Made by a program: the position numbers and the translations under genes. A model generated the notes under the pieces. That model was not told where the DNA came from and did not search any database. It saw only the letters and a list, made by a program, of their open reading frames with translations. DNA of 64,000 nt, taken from positions 1-64,000 of the forward strand of contig DAHR01000005.1 of the NCBI GenBank assembly GCA_002498525.1, written 5' to 3'. This stretch comes from Euryarchaeota archaeon UBA58 (lineage in GTDB: Archaea; Thermoplasmatota; Poseidoniia; Poseidoniales; Thalassarchaeaceae). Below, piece by piece: positions 35,688-44,856 of the stretch (positions are counted from its first letter, which is position 1; each line of letters starts with the position of its first letter).

Positions 35688-36323
35688 ATGCGGGTTCTCT
35701 GGGCTCACGGGCTCGAGGGCAGTCCAGGTGGTTCGAAACCGACGTATCTGGCAGAAGAACTCGGCTGGGATGTCCTCGCACCTGAGATGAATGCCTATGG
35801 TTGGACGATTGCCGAACAGACTCGAGCGGTTGGGGATGCGATTGCTCGGGATGCCATCGTTGGCGGTCCCGACCTCGATGTTCTGATGGGTTCCTCCTAC
35901 GGGGCTCTCGCTCTCGCCAATGCTGCTGCTGTGGTTGAGGGGAATGGCTCAAACACTCCACGGCTAGTTCTGCTGGCACCCGCCTTCGGCTTGGCTGAGA
36001 ATTTTCGAGCGACTGTTGGCGAGGCTGGTTGTCGTGAGTGGGAAGAACGGGGATCTCGGCCGTATTTTCATCATGGGTTCGACCGAGAGGTCGAATTCGG
36101 CTGGGATTTCATGCAGGCTGCCGATTCGATGTCGTGGCCTGAAATGCCTCATCCGACAATCATCATCCACGGAAAGTCAGATGAAATCGTGCCCATCGAA
36201 AACTCTCGACGAATTGCCGAGGAATTCGATGATGTCGAGTTGATCGAGGTCGAGGACGGTCACCGTATGCAGGAATCGCTGCATTACATGGCGCTCGCTG
36301 TCGAGCGAGTCCTCGCGCGTTGA
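35688..36323 (+). CDS. YqiA-like alpha/beta hydrolase
   Basis: Small serine esterase of the UPF0227/YqiA type (about 211 residues). The catalytic triad is visible: nucleophile Ser in GSSYGALAL, Asp in HGKSDEIVP, and His in EDGHRMQ. It begins MRVLWAHGLEGSPGGSK, with an oxyanion-hole-like HGLEGS, which supports ATG 35688 (GGAGTGA upstream) over GTG 35679. YqiA-type enzymes hydrolyse acyl-CoA or short esters; the natural substrate is unknown. Convergent with livF, 4 bases apart. Confidence 0.85.
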   Translation: MRVLWAHGLEGSPGGSKPTYLAEELGWDVLAPEMNAYGWTIAEQTRAVGDAIARDAIVGGPDLDVLMGSSYGALALANAAAVVEGNGSNTPRLVLLAPAFGLAENFRATVGEAGCREWEERGSRPYFHHGFDREVEFGWDFMQAADSMSWPEMPHPTIIIHGKSDEIVPIENSRRIAEEFDDVELIEVEDGHRMQESLHYMALAVERVLAR

Positions 36324-36327
36324 GGAA

Positions 36328-37044
36328 TCAATGCGAGCCGAGGAAGTATTCGCCGATTTCAGGGTCTGTTAGAATGTGCTTGGCATCGCCAGTGTGAACG
36401 ACTTTGCCGCTGGCGATGATGTAACCGCGGTCAGAGCGCGCCAAGGAGAGTCGCGCGTTCTGCTCGACGATGAGCACGGTGATACCCTCGGCGCGCAGAG
36501 AGTCGATACGCTCGATGATCTGCTGCTGGTAGAGCGGGCTGAGAGCCGCTGTCGGTTCATCGAGCAGAAGGAATGTCGGGTCGGAGATGAGAGCTCGAGA
36601 AATCGCCAGCATCTGTCGCTCTCCACCCGAGAGAGAAGCTGCTAGATCGTGTGTGCGATTGCGCAGGTCGGGGAACATGTCCAGGGCTCTCTCGATTCTT
36701 TCGTTGAGCAATTTGGTAGGCAGAGCATTACCACCCATCTGCAGGTTCTCATGCACGGTCAGTGAAGGGAAGACATTGTCCACTTGCGGGACATAAGCGA
36801 TGCCGCGATTGACGAGTTGGTCGGTTCGCCAGCCCGAGACATCCTCGCCATTGTGCTCGACGGTGCCCGAATAGTGGGTGGCGATACCGAATATCGTCTT
36901 GATGAAAGTCGACTTTCCGCAGCCGTTCGGTCCGATGATGGTGACGAACTCACCCTCATCGACATGGATATCGATATCGTAGAGGATCTGTACCGAGCCA
37001 TAGCCGCCGTTGAGGCCTTTGACATCGAGAACACGCTTGCTCAT
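36328..37044 (-). CDS. livF: Branched-chain amino acid ABC transporter ATP-binding protein LivF
   Basis: One of the two ATPases of a HAAT-family (LIV-type) importer. Walker A GPNGCGKSTF, Q-loop YVPQVDNVFPSLTVHENL (typical of LivF), signature ASLSGGERQ, Walker B FLLLDEPTAAL and switch-His region VEQNARLSL are all present in 238 residues. Starts in an ATGA overlap with livG. Last gene of the livJ-livHM-livG-livF operon. Confidence 0.95.
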   Translation of the reverse strand: MSKRVLDVKGLNGGYGSVQILYDIDIHVDEGEFVTIIGPNGCGKSTFIKTIFGIATHYSGTVEHNGEDVSGWRTDQLVNRGIAYVPQVDNVFPSLTVHENLQMGGNALPTKLLNERIERALDMFPDLRNRTHDLAASLSGGERQMLAISRALISDPTFLLLDEPTAALSPLYQQQIIERIDSLRAEGITVLIVEQNARLSLARSDRGYIIASGKVVHTGDAKHILTDPEIGEYFLGSH

Positions 37045-37856
37045 TCACTCGCCTCCGCTTCCTCGCCTGCACCTTCAGTTTCGTCTTCGCCTGCCGCACC
37101 GAGGTATGCCTCGATGACCGCGCGGTTCGACCGCACCTCTTCGGGTGTGCCGACCATCAGAATCTCCCCCTCATTCATGACGATGATGCGGTCGACTCCT
37201 TGTCTGAGAATGAAATCCATGTTATGCTCGATCACCAGAACCGAGATACCTGTCTCGGTGACGATTCTGCGCAGGTTGTTGAAGATCTTGAGAGCCAATG
37301 GACCCGCTACTCCTGCAACCGGTTCATCGAGCAAGAGGAGTTGTGGATCGCCCATCATCGAGCGGCCGATGTCGACGAGTTTCGACTGGCCGCCGGACAA
37401 CTCGCTTGCGAGATTGTGCGCCATGTGCGGCACCTCCAGCTGATCTAGGACCGCATAGGCGCGAGCGAGGCGTTCCGCCTCGGCTTTGCGTGTTCTTGGG
37501 GAAAATATGGCGAGGAGGCGATTAGGAGCGAATTGGTTTCTGGGCGGGACCATGAGATTCTCGATGACGGTCATTCTTCGCCATAGTCGCGTGTGTTGGA
37601 ATGTGCGTGTGAAGCCGAGATTCTGGATCTCATCGGGGCGCATATCCGCTGCGTTCTGTCCGAAAATCTCGATGTCTCCAGCGGTCTGCTCCAGCAGGCC
37701 GCTGATGCAGTTGAAAGTGGTCGATTTACCACAGCCATTGGGTCCTATCAGTCCTACGAACTCCCCTTCACCAATCTCGAAGGAGACGTTGCCGACGGCG
37801 ATTAGTCCGCCGAATTCCTTGCGCAGATTCTCAACCTTCAGAACTGTCTCGGGCAT
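37041..37856 (-). CDS. livG: Branched-chain amino acid ABC transporter ATP-binding protein LivG
   Basis: Second ATPase of the same importer (271 residues). Walker A GPNGCGKSTTFNCISGLL, the LivG-type RTFQHTRLWRRMTVIENLMV Q-loop, signature ELSGGQSKLVDIGRSM, Walker B LLLLDEPVAGV, and IEHNMDFIL (switch His). It has a Glu-rich tail (about 255-271) beyond the usual end. It directly follows the permease gene, 1 base apart, and overlaps livF. Confidence 0.95.
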   Translation of the reverse strand: MPETVLKVENLRKEFGGLIAVGNVSFEIGEGEFVGLIGPNGCGKSTTFNCISGLLEQTAGDIEIFGQNAADMRPDEIQNLGFTRTFQHTRLWRRMTVIENLMVPPRNQFAPNRLLAIFSPRTRKAEAERLARAYAVLDQLEVPHMAHNLASELSGGQSKLVDIGRSMMGDPQLLLLDEPVAGVAGPLALKIFNNLRRIVTETGISVLVIEHNMDFILRQGVDRIIVMNEGEILMVGTPEEVRSNRAVIEAYLGAAGEDETEGAGEEAEASE

Positions 37857-37857
37857 C

Positions 37858-40800
37858 TCAGGTACCTCCTTCTTGAGTCGGATTTTCGACCGCCGGTTTC
37901 GGCGGCCGGCTCGGAACTTCAGGCAGCAGACCCTTGGGGTTGAATTTGAGAGAGAACAGGATCAGGGAACCGACGAGAAGTACCTTGACATAAGCCATGT
38001 TTGTCACGATGTCGCCGCCGATGAAGGTCTCCTCGATCGAGCGCTCCCCCATCACCAGAGCTGTGAATGTGAAGACCGCCGCACCGGACAAACCGGTTGT
38101 TTTGATGCCCTTCCAATCGAAGAGTAAACCGACGATTGCGATGATGATGAATACTTCGACGACTGCCCAAGAATCCCTCACCAGCCATTCGAAGAGACTG
38201 TCGATTCTCTCCGCTGTCACATGCAAGGGCAAATCGGAAGAACCCTGTCCAGCTACCAAGACGTTGAAGACGAATTCCATCAGCACGATGATGAATGCGC
38301 CGATTACCATTCCCTTGTTATTGGCGGCTCCACCGACGATGAAGGCGGCCCAGACTAGGAATGTCGAGCGGGCCGGCATCATGTGGTTGGGCTGGAAACC
38401 CGTCAGTTTCCAGGCCCAGAGCGCTCCTGCGAAGGCTGCGATTGCAGCGCCAAGTGCGAGGCTCGCTGCCTTGTGAGTGAGGATATCGTGGCCGTGGTGC
38501 TGCGCGACCTCCTCGTCCTCGCGGATGGCGCGCAGTATCCGGCCCCAAGGCGAAGCGAGGATGATTTCGAGTAGCCACCAGATCGCGATGAGGCTTACCA
38601 CTCCGATGATTGCGAGCAGCATCATGTAAGGGGCAGGTTGTCCGAGATTCATCAAGTCGCCAATTCTCTCAGCAGCGCTGCCGATACCGACGACGTCGGC
38701 ACAATCTCTAGCGCTCATCGCGGTGATGACATCGTCTGCTGTGCCAAGAATCCCATCTGGGCCTGCCAGTGGCGCCTTCATCGGAGCCTCTCCAGCACAG
38801 AACCACCAAGTCTGACCGGGAAGCGTGTAGCGTGAGATTCCGATTGACGAGCCCCATGAGCCGGCTCGCAGCAAGGGCTCGCCGGCCAGCAGAACCCTGA
38901 GGATCTCGCCCAGCGAAATCGTCACGATGGCGAAATAATCCATCCGCAGTCGAGCCGTCGGGTAAGCCAGTAGCCATCCGAATGCGGCGCCTATCATAAC
39001 AGCGACGAGAGTCGCCCAGAAGACCGGCCAATCATAGCCGTGAAGGTCGGAAGGCGCACTGAGGATTCCGACGACGATCGAACCGACTCCGACAAAGAAT
39101 ATCACACCGAAATTGACCATTCCCGTCACGCCGGTGTGCAGATTCAGAGAGAATGCCATCAGAGCGAATATCGAGAGTGTGACCAGCACATTCGAGACTT
39201 GCAATGTCTTGACGAATGCCGAGTTCGGGCCGTCAGCTACCGGTAGCCAGGCGAGGAATGAAAGAAGAACGACGAACATCAGGGCGAAGGCGATCCAGGA
39301 ACCGAGTGGACTCTCTCTGCCATAGGGTGCTACACTACGTAATGACTTGACGAAGGAGTTCGTATCCCTCAATTGCTCCATTTGAGTACGAGTTACTTTT
39401 GTTTTCGAGCGAACTACCGCGTGGAATGTCGCGAGCGGTCCTTTTAGTGAGGACGAACCCCGATTCAACATTGAAGTCAGCGAGTTCCGCCACTCAGTGA
39501 TGGGCGTTGAGACATCATCGAGGATATTGATAACCGGTTTCAGCAGATCATCATCTCTGCCCTTCAGCAGATAGATGCCCTCTCCGATGGCAATCAACCA
39601 AACCAGAATCGGAATAGCCGGCCAGATTATGTCGCCGAGCGTTGAAAAAGCATCGAGCAACCAGAACTCGGTGTTCATCAGATTGAACCAAGAATTGTTG
39701 AGATCGGCGAGAAAATCGGCACTCCAGCCTTCGTGGAGGTAGGGAGCCACATCGCTTGGAGGCGTGGGTACATCAGATTCGGTGAAAGGAGTGTCTTGAG
39801 GAATCAGCGAGCCATCGCTTCGACCGGTCAGAAGTTGCAGATTCGAATTGATGCCCTCGGTATCCTGACAGGTCTGTGAACAAGCGCCATCAGAGAAGGA
39901 ATTGGCGCCGATGAAATCCGTCATCCTCTTGATGAAGTAGGCTGCGATTGTCACGATCATCATCGATTGACCGCGCGAGGCTTGGCGCTGCTGGAATTTG
40001 TGAGCGCCCAGAGCGCCGAGGGGTGAGAATGCCAATGCCGCGCCGAGTTTATTCGATGGAACAGAGTCGTCTTCGGCTCGTTTACGCAGCCTATCGACCT
40101 TCCATTTCTCGTAGGCGTCGCCTATTCCCTCGGGCATGATCATCAGAATCGCGATGAGGAAGATGTAGGGCATGACGCCGTCGAGCGCGGTGTAATTCGA
40201 CCTCCCCAGGGGATACCCGATACCTATCAGAATCGGTGAAGACAACGCTCGCACGAATCCCACGATGAGTGAGCCGACGATGACGCCTGGAATCGAGCCG
40301 ATAGTCCCTAGAACGATGATGGCGAAAGCCGGCAGAAGAAGTGTGAATGCAGTTTCTGGAGTGAATCTCAGCGTCATCGCGAAGATAGCACCTCCCATTC
40401 CTGATAATCCGGCTGAAAGGAAGGCGCTGGTCATCTGCACACCCTCGACGTTGATGCCGCTGCTGGCAGCCAGATCCGGATTGTCGGCAACTGCTCGCAT
40501 GCGGCGGCCAAGTCGAGTCTTTGTAAGAAGAATGAACAATAGCGCGACTGCGGTGAAAATCAGTATCGGCATCGCGCCCTTGTAGTAAGCATAGCCAGTC
40601 GTCGCCTGAGTGAGGCAGTCGTTGGCGATGTCATAAGTCTCCCAGAGAGGTTTGTTGCCGCCGGTGCTCGTGATGTGTTGCATCACCGTCTCCCCAGTCG
40701 TTGGGTCAACCACTTCCTCACAGCCGCCATAGGTATAGGTCTGAGCAGCCACAAGCGTCTCCCCAGTCGTTGGATCGATTACCTCAGCAAGGCTACGATC

Positions 40801-41640
40801 TCCTATGTTGAAGCGTAATTTGTTGGTGGGGATGTCCCAGCGCAGTGACGGGACCCGCCAATCGGCGTCGGGTTCGAACATCATTCGACCGGCGCCGAAT
40901 CTGAGATAGATCACAGCACGTAGAATGAGCGCGATACCAAGAGATGCAATCATCATCACTTGGGGTGAGGCATCGCGCTCGCGGAATCCACGGTAGACCA
41001 GCCTGTCGATGAGGATGCCCGCGAAACCGGTGAGAATGAATGCCCCGAGAACCGTCCAGATGAGGAGAGACCAGACCAAGGTGCCATCCCGTGGGGCATC
41101 GTAGAGTGGGAAGAAATGTTCAGTCCAGACCATCACCATCGAGAGATACATTCCAATCATGAAGAATTCAGATTGGGCGAAGTTACCGTATCGCTGAACC
41201 TTGTAGGTGAGGGTGAGACCGACCGCGATCGCGAGGTAGGTCGAGGACCATGTGAGAGTGCCTACGCCTATCGAGACCAGATCGATTGTGATTGTCGCAT
41301 CATCGGCGAGTCCCTTGAAGAGAAAATCGAGGGTGAGCCAGACCATTCCGAGCAGGAAGAGAGGAGAAAGTGCGATTCCAAGGCTTCGCGCGTTGCTCTC
41401 AGGGACGTTGTCGAAAAGAATTTTGATGAGGAAGAAAGAGCCGCAGATTGATTCGAGGAACTGAAGCAGCCAGACCATGTCATAGGGAATGCCACCGGCC
41501 GCAATCCAATCGAGTAGATTGAGGGAACCCCTGCCATCTAGCAGGCCGGAAAGGGCGTCGAGAATAATCGCCAGTGCGAGGATTGTACGACGCTGGCCTG
41601 GATGCAAAGCACTCCAAGTGGATTTCAGATTTTCAAGCAT
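37858..41640 (-). CDS. livHM: Fused LivH-LivM permease of the branched-chain amino acid ABC transporter
   Basis: A 1260-residue single chain containing both permease subunits, normally separate proteins of about 300 and 400 residues. An N-terminal membrane region (1-110) precedes LivH (about 120-530: YLAIAVGLTLTYKVQRYGNFAQSEFF, AVADNPDLAASSGINVE, MGGAIFAMTLRF, PGVIVGSLIVGFV). A linker of about 280 residues follows, with extra hydrophobic segments, Cys residues and predicted external stretches, then LivM (about 840-1240: SLNLHTGVTGMVNFGVIFFVG, DYFAIVTISLGEILRVLL, AIREDEEVAQHHGHD). LivH has an insertion with two DPTTGET repeats. ATG 41640 is chosen over TTG 41643. The ATPases follow directly. 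Confidence 0.92.
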   Translation of the reverse strand: MLENLKSTWSALHPGQRRTILALAIILDALSGLLDGRGSLNLLDWIAAGGIPYDMVWLLQFLESICGSFFLIKILFDNVPESNARSLGIALSPLFLLGMVWLTLDFLFKGLADDATITIDLVSIGVGTLTWSSTYLAIAVGLTLTYKVQRYGNFAQSEFFMIGMYLSMVMVWTEHFFPLYDAPRDGTLVWSLLIWTVLGAFILTGFAGILIDRLVYRGFRERDASPQVMMIASLGIALILRAVIYLRFGAGRMMFEPDADWRVPSLRWDIPTNKLRFNIGDRSLAEVIDPTTGETLVAAQTYTYGGCEEVVDPTTGETVMQHITSTGGNKPLWETYDIANDCLTQATTGYAYYKGAMPILIFTAVALLFILLTKTRLGRRMRAVADNPDLAASSGINVEGVQMTSAFLSAGLSGMGGAIFAMTLRFTPETAFTLLLPAFAIIVLGTIGSIPGVIVGSLIVGFVRALSSPILIGIGYPLGRSNYTALDGVMPYIFLIAILMIMPEGIGDAYEKWKVDRLRKRAEDDSVPSNKLGAALAFSPLGALGAHKFQQRQASRGQSMMIVTIAAYFIKRMTDFIGANSFSDGACSQTCQDTEGINSNLQLLTGRSDGSLIPQDTPFTESDVPTPPSDVAPYLHEGWSADFLADLNNSWFNLMNTEFWLLDAFSTLGDIIWPAIPILVWLIAIGEGIYLLKGRDDDLLKPVINILDDVSTPITEWRNSLTSMLNRGSSSLKGPLATFHAVVRSKTKVTRTQMEQLRDTNSFVKSLRSVAPYGRESPLGSWIAFALMFVVLLSFLAWLPVADGPNSAFVKTLQVSNVLVTLSIFALMAFSLNLHTGVTGMVNFGVIFFVGVGSIVVGILSAPSDLHGYDWPVFWATLVAVMIGAAFGWLLAYPTARLRMDYFAIVTISLGEILRVLLAGEPLLRAGSWGSSIGISRYTLPGQTWWFCAGEAPMKAPLAGPDGILGTADDVITAMSARDCADVVGIGSAAERIGDLMNLGQPAPYMMLLAIIGVVSLIAIWWLLEIILASPWGRILRAIREDEEVAQHHGHDILTHKAASLALGAAIAAFAGALWAWKLTGFQPNHMMPARSTFLVWAAFIVGGAANNKGMVIGAFIIVLMEFVFNVLVAGQGSSDLPLHVTAERIDSLFEWLVRDSWAVVEVFIIIAIVGLLFDWKGIKTTGLSGAAVFTFTALVMGERSIEETFIGGDIVTNMAYVKVLLVGSLILFSLKFNPKGLLPEVPSRPPKPAVENPTQEGGT

Positions 41641-41705
41641 CAATCACACCGTCTTAGAGTCTGTCTATCCGGTGCACTAACGTCGCTTCAAATTGAGGTT
41701 GGGGG

Positions 41706-41739
41706 GCGCTCCGACGGGTCTGATGACCCGTCGGAGCGC
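41706..41739 (-). terminator. Perfect 15-bp hairpin between binding-protein gene and permease gene
   Basis: Two 15-base arms (41706-41720 and 41725-41739) pair perfectly around the loop TGAT; the arm reads GCGCTCCGACGGGTC. It lies 25 bases after the binding-protein stop and 66 bases before the livHM start. On the transcript it is followed by a C run rather than Ts, so it is more likely a 3'-end stabiliser or partial terminator that keeps binding-protein mRNA more abundant than permease mRNA, as is common in ABC operons. Confidence 0.75.
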
Positions 41740-41763
41740 TTTACGTATCCCTAATTGCCTTGT

Positions 41764-44700
41764 TCAGGCGTTCTGGACGCCGCCATCGCGGGTCCAGAAT
41801 CTGTCGCAGTTGAACGAGACCGCTCCGTCACTTGCTACGGCGAAGGTCCCGACGCAGTAGCCGCTACCGGCAACGTCGCCCACAGCATCGAAGCTGTGGA
41901 CGCCGCTTGCACCGACGAAGCCTTGGCCGACTGCAGAGATCAACATGCTCAGCGGTGTACCCTCTGGGCTGGATAACTGTGCGAAGACAGAGTATCCGAT
42001 GATGATAATCGCATCGAATGCCTCAGCGGTGTAGATGCCGTCAGCGCAGTCTGGGATGGATCCGCAGATTGCTGCGAAAGCCATCGAGCGCTCGTTCGGG
42101 GTAGCCGAAGCTGGCTTGGTCGCCACTGCGCCGTCGAGCAGCGAAGTGTCGGACATGCCGACCGCGATTCCTTCCTCAGCGATTCCATCGCCGCCGTAAA
42201 CGGCGCCGCTGAAACTCTGAGCAGACAACTCTTCGAGGATGGCTGCACCATCGCTCGCGTACGAGATTAGCATGACACTGTCACACGAACCATCGATGAC
42301 CTGCTGCACCTGAGAGGTGAAGTCGGTGTCGGTGTCAGCATAGCCGATCTTGGCACACAGAGAGTTGCCAGCGTCAGTCCATGCATCATCGAAGGAGTCG
42401 GCGAGGCCAGACCCGTAATCGTTGTTCATGTGCAGCAGAGCAATGTTCGAGGAACCGCCTGCTGTCACGACATCAGCCAGAGCTGGGCCCTGAATCGCGT
42501 CGCTCGGTACCACACGGAAGAACAGTGGGTAAGCCGTAGCGTCACTGAGTCCAGGGTTGGTGCTTGCGTACGAGATCATTGGGATGCCAGCAGCCGAAAG
42601 AATCGCGTTAGCACCCATGGTCGCACCTGAGCAGGCAGCGCCTGCAACTGCGACGACGCCCGCATCCACGAGGGATTGAGCAGCGGCACCAGCGACGGTA
42701 CCGTCGCAGCCAGAGTCAGCCATGACCAACTCGAACTGGAGACCACTGCCCCAGCCCGCGATGTTCATCATACCTAGAGCGATGTTCGCAGCAGCACCGA
42801 ATCCAGGTGCGTAGACCGCGATAGGACCGGTGATTGGGTTCAGGAACCCGATCTTGACTGTCATGCCTGTGAACTCGGTTGCAGCTACTCCGCCATCGCG
42901 AGTCCAGTGGGCTCGGCAACTGAAGAAGACGTCTGTCGAGGACAGAGCATCGAAGCGGCAGATATCGTATCCAGCGCCAGCAACGTCGCCTGAGGCGTCG
43001 AAGGTGTGGCTGCCGGATGCACCAGCGTAGTCTGTTCCGATGGATTGGAGGTTGGCTTCCATGTTGGCGCCATCCTCAGCCATTGCGGCCTTTCCAATCA
43101 TCATCACAGCATCGTAGGTCTCTGCGGTGTAGATTCCACCAGCGCAGCCATCATCGGCAGCGCAGCGGTCGTTGAAGTCACCAGCGCCTGCGACTGCGCG
43201 AGGCTTGGTCGCTTGAAGGCCATTAGCGGCACCAGGTGCGCTGAAGTCATCGAGGAAGGCCTCGTCGGCAATTCCATCTGCACCGAAGACGGGCAGAGAG
43301 ATACCGAGGTAAGCCATTGTCTCGAGGATTGCAGCGCCATCGGTAGCGTAGGTCACCATGACAACTGAGCCACAGTTAGCATCGGCGACTGCCTGAGCGA
43401 CTGACCCGAAGTCAGTCGTGGAGTCTTCGTAGCCAATCTTTGTGCAAAGGTTGTCAGCGCCCCATGCGCCCTCGAAGGCGTCAGCGAGACCAGAACCGTA
43501 GTCGTTGGTCATGTGCAGCAGAGCAGGGTTGGATGCACCAGCAGCCATTACCATAGCTGCCATTGCTGGGCCCTGGATTGCATCGCTTGGCACAACTCGG
43601 TAGAAGCTTGGGTAAGCTCCTACGTCACTGAGTGCAGGGCTGGTGCTCGCGTACGAGACCTGCACGATACCTGCAGCGCTGAGAACAGCGTTAGCACCAA
43701 TGGACGCACCGGAGCAAGCAGCTCCTGCGACTCCTACAACGCCCGCATCCACGAGGGATTGAGCAGCGGCACCAGCGACGGTTCCGTCGCAACCTGAGTC
43801 AGCCTCGATGAGTTCGAAGTCTCCACCCATTGCATTCAGGTCATCAATCGCAGCCTGCGCAGCCCATGTGAAGGGCGGTGCGTAAACAGCGATTGGACCC
43901 GTCAATGGATTGAGCAGACCGATCTTCACCGACTCGACAGGTACCACGGGTGGCACGAACATCGGGTTCGCGTTGCCCATGTAGAAAGCAGCGATCTCAT
44001 CGACGAGCGCGTTTGCGACGTCGATGTCGAATCCGACAGCATTGCCATTTTCATCGATGTTCTCGAAAGGCGGGTAAGCCGTGTCCGAGCAGATCTTCAT
44101 CGTGCCCGACTCCAGAATCGAAGTGAGAGTCGAGCCCTCACTTGGGCTTGGGTAAGCACTTGCTGTGTCCGCGTCGCGGTCATCCGTGAGGACAACCGTT
44201 CCCTCGAACCATGCACCGAAGATCAGGTCGTATTCGCCCGAGTCAACAATCGCCGTGATGGCGACGTTGAGTGCATCGAGCAACTCGCCGTTCGATTCCT
44301 GGCGTACAGCGAGTCCGAAGGTCTCGTCTGAGAACGTCGTCAACAGAGTACCAGACAACGCGAGAACGGGTGAATCACCCATTGCGTAGTCCGCTTCTCC
44401 GGCGTTGACAGCAGCTATTACCGACGGGAAATCGTCGTAAGCAGCGATTGTCGCAGCACCGAGGTTTTCAGCGGCGTACAGGTCCGAAGTCGTTCCAGAC
44501 TGCAATGCGATGGTCGTACCAGCCGCATTCAGGTCTGAGACGTCGGAAATCGCAGCTGAACCAGCAGCGCCGATCACACCTTGGCTACTTGTGTAGTAAC
44601 CGCGGGTGAAGTCGACCACCAGTGCACGCGCATCCGTCTTCGTCATCGCCGAGATGATGACATCGCACATCTCGCCGGCATTCAAGTTGGGAATAATTGG

Positions 44701-44856
44701 GTCCCAGGCGGAGGTAACTATGTCCGCTGACACGTCGTCAGCAGCACTCAGTTCCCACACTTCCTCGGGCTCATCTTCCCCTCCCAAACATCCAGCGAAC
44801 GCAGCCGCCAGCATGCTGAGAGTCATCATCATTGCAGTCATTTTCTTGTCTAACAT
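41764..44856 (-). CDS. Fused substrate-binding lipoprotein: permuted type-3 SBP plus two LivJ-type domains
   Basis: A 1030-residue extracellular lipoprotein (signal peptide with lipobox AFAGC, Cys23). Residues about 45-250 match the middle and end of a family-3 (polar amino acid) binding protein: AWDPIIPNLNAGEMCDVIISAM, VDFTRGYY, IALQSGTTSD, GEADYAMGD. The part that normally comes first (SGTMKICSDTAYPPFENID, GFDIDVANALVDEIA) follows instead at about 255-295, so the domain looks circularly permuted. Two LivJ-type domains follow (about 307-660 and 665-1030), each starting VKIG-LNP-TGPIAVYAP, related by a 1083-base tandem duplication. ATG 44856 is set by the signal peptide and an AGGAGCGTGAG upstream. 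It should deliver amino acids to LivHMGF. Confidence 0.9.
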   Translation of the reverse strand: MLDKKMTAMMMTLSMLAAAFAGCLGGEDEPEEVWELSAADDVSADIVTSAWDPIIPNLNAGEMCDVIISAMTKTDARALVVDFTRGYYTSSQGVIGAAGSAAISDVSDLNAAGTTIALQSGTTSDLYAAENLGAATIAAYDDFPSVIAAVNAGEADYAMGDSPVLALSGTLLTTFSDETFGLAVRQESNGELLDALNVAITAIVDSGEYDLIFGAWFEGTVVLTDDRDADTASAYPSPSEGSTLTSILESGTMKICSDTAYPPFENIDENGNAVGFDIDVANALVDEIAAFYMGNANPMFVPPVVPVESVKIGLLNPLTGPIAVYAPPFTWAAQAAIDDLNAMGGDFELIEADSGCDGTVAGAAAQSLVDAGVVGVAGAACSGASIGANAVLSAAGIVQVSYASTSPALSDVGAYPSFYRVVPSDAIQGPAMAAMVMAAGASNPALLHMTNDYGSGLADAFEGAWGADNLCTKIGYEDSTTDFGSVAQAVADANCGSVVMVTYATDGAAILETMAYLGISLPVFGADGIADEAFLDDFSAPGAANGLQATKPRAVAGAGDFNDRCAADDGCAGGIYTAETYDAVMMIGKAAMAEDGANMEANLQSIGTDYAGASGSHTFDASGDVAGAGYDICRFDALSSTDVFFSCRAHWTRDGGVAATEFTGMTVKIGFLNPITGPIAVYAPGFGAAANIALGMMNIAGWGSGLQFELVMADSGCDGTVAGAAAQSLVDAGVVAVAGAACSGATMGANAILSAAGIPMISYASTNPGLSDATAYPLFFRVVPSDAIQGPALADVVTAGGSSNIALLHMNNDYGSGLADSFDDAWTDAGNSLCAKIGYADTDTDFTSQVQQVIDGSCDSVMLISYASDGAAILEELSAQSFSGAVYGGDGIAEEGIAVGMSDTSLLDGAVATKPASATPNERSMAFAAICGSIPDCADGIYTAEAFDAIIIIGYSVFAQLSSPEGTPLSMLISAVGQGFVGASGVHSFDAVGDVAGSGYCVGTFAVASDGAVSFNCDRFWTRDGGVQNA
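42658..43791. repeat. Tandem duplication inside the binding-protein gene (period 1083 bases)
   Basis: The two LivJ-type domains are direct repeats 361 codons apart. Most of the repeat has diverged, but 42658-42708 and 43741-43791 (51 bases, encoding CDGTVAGAAAQSLVDAGV) differ at a single base, far more similar than the flanks. This points to recent gene conversion or very strong local constraint. Confidence 0.85.

Noticed and set aside
39990..40080. TM2-type domain in the LivHM linker (LGALGAHKF)
   Set aside because: Only a short GxxGxHxF-like match; the second helix and spacing are not convincing enough to name the domain.
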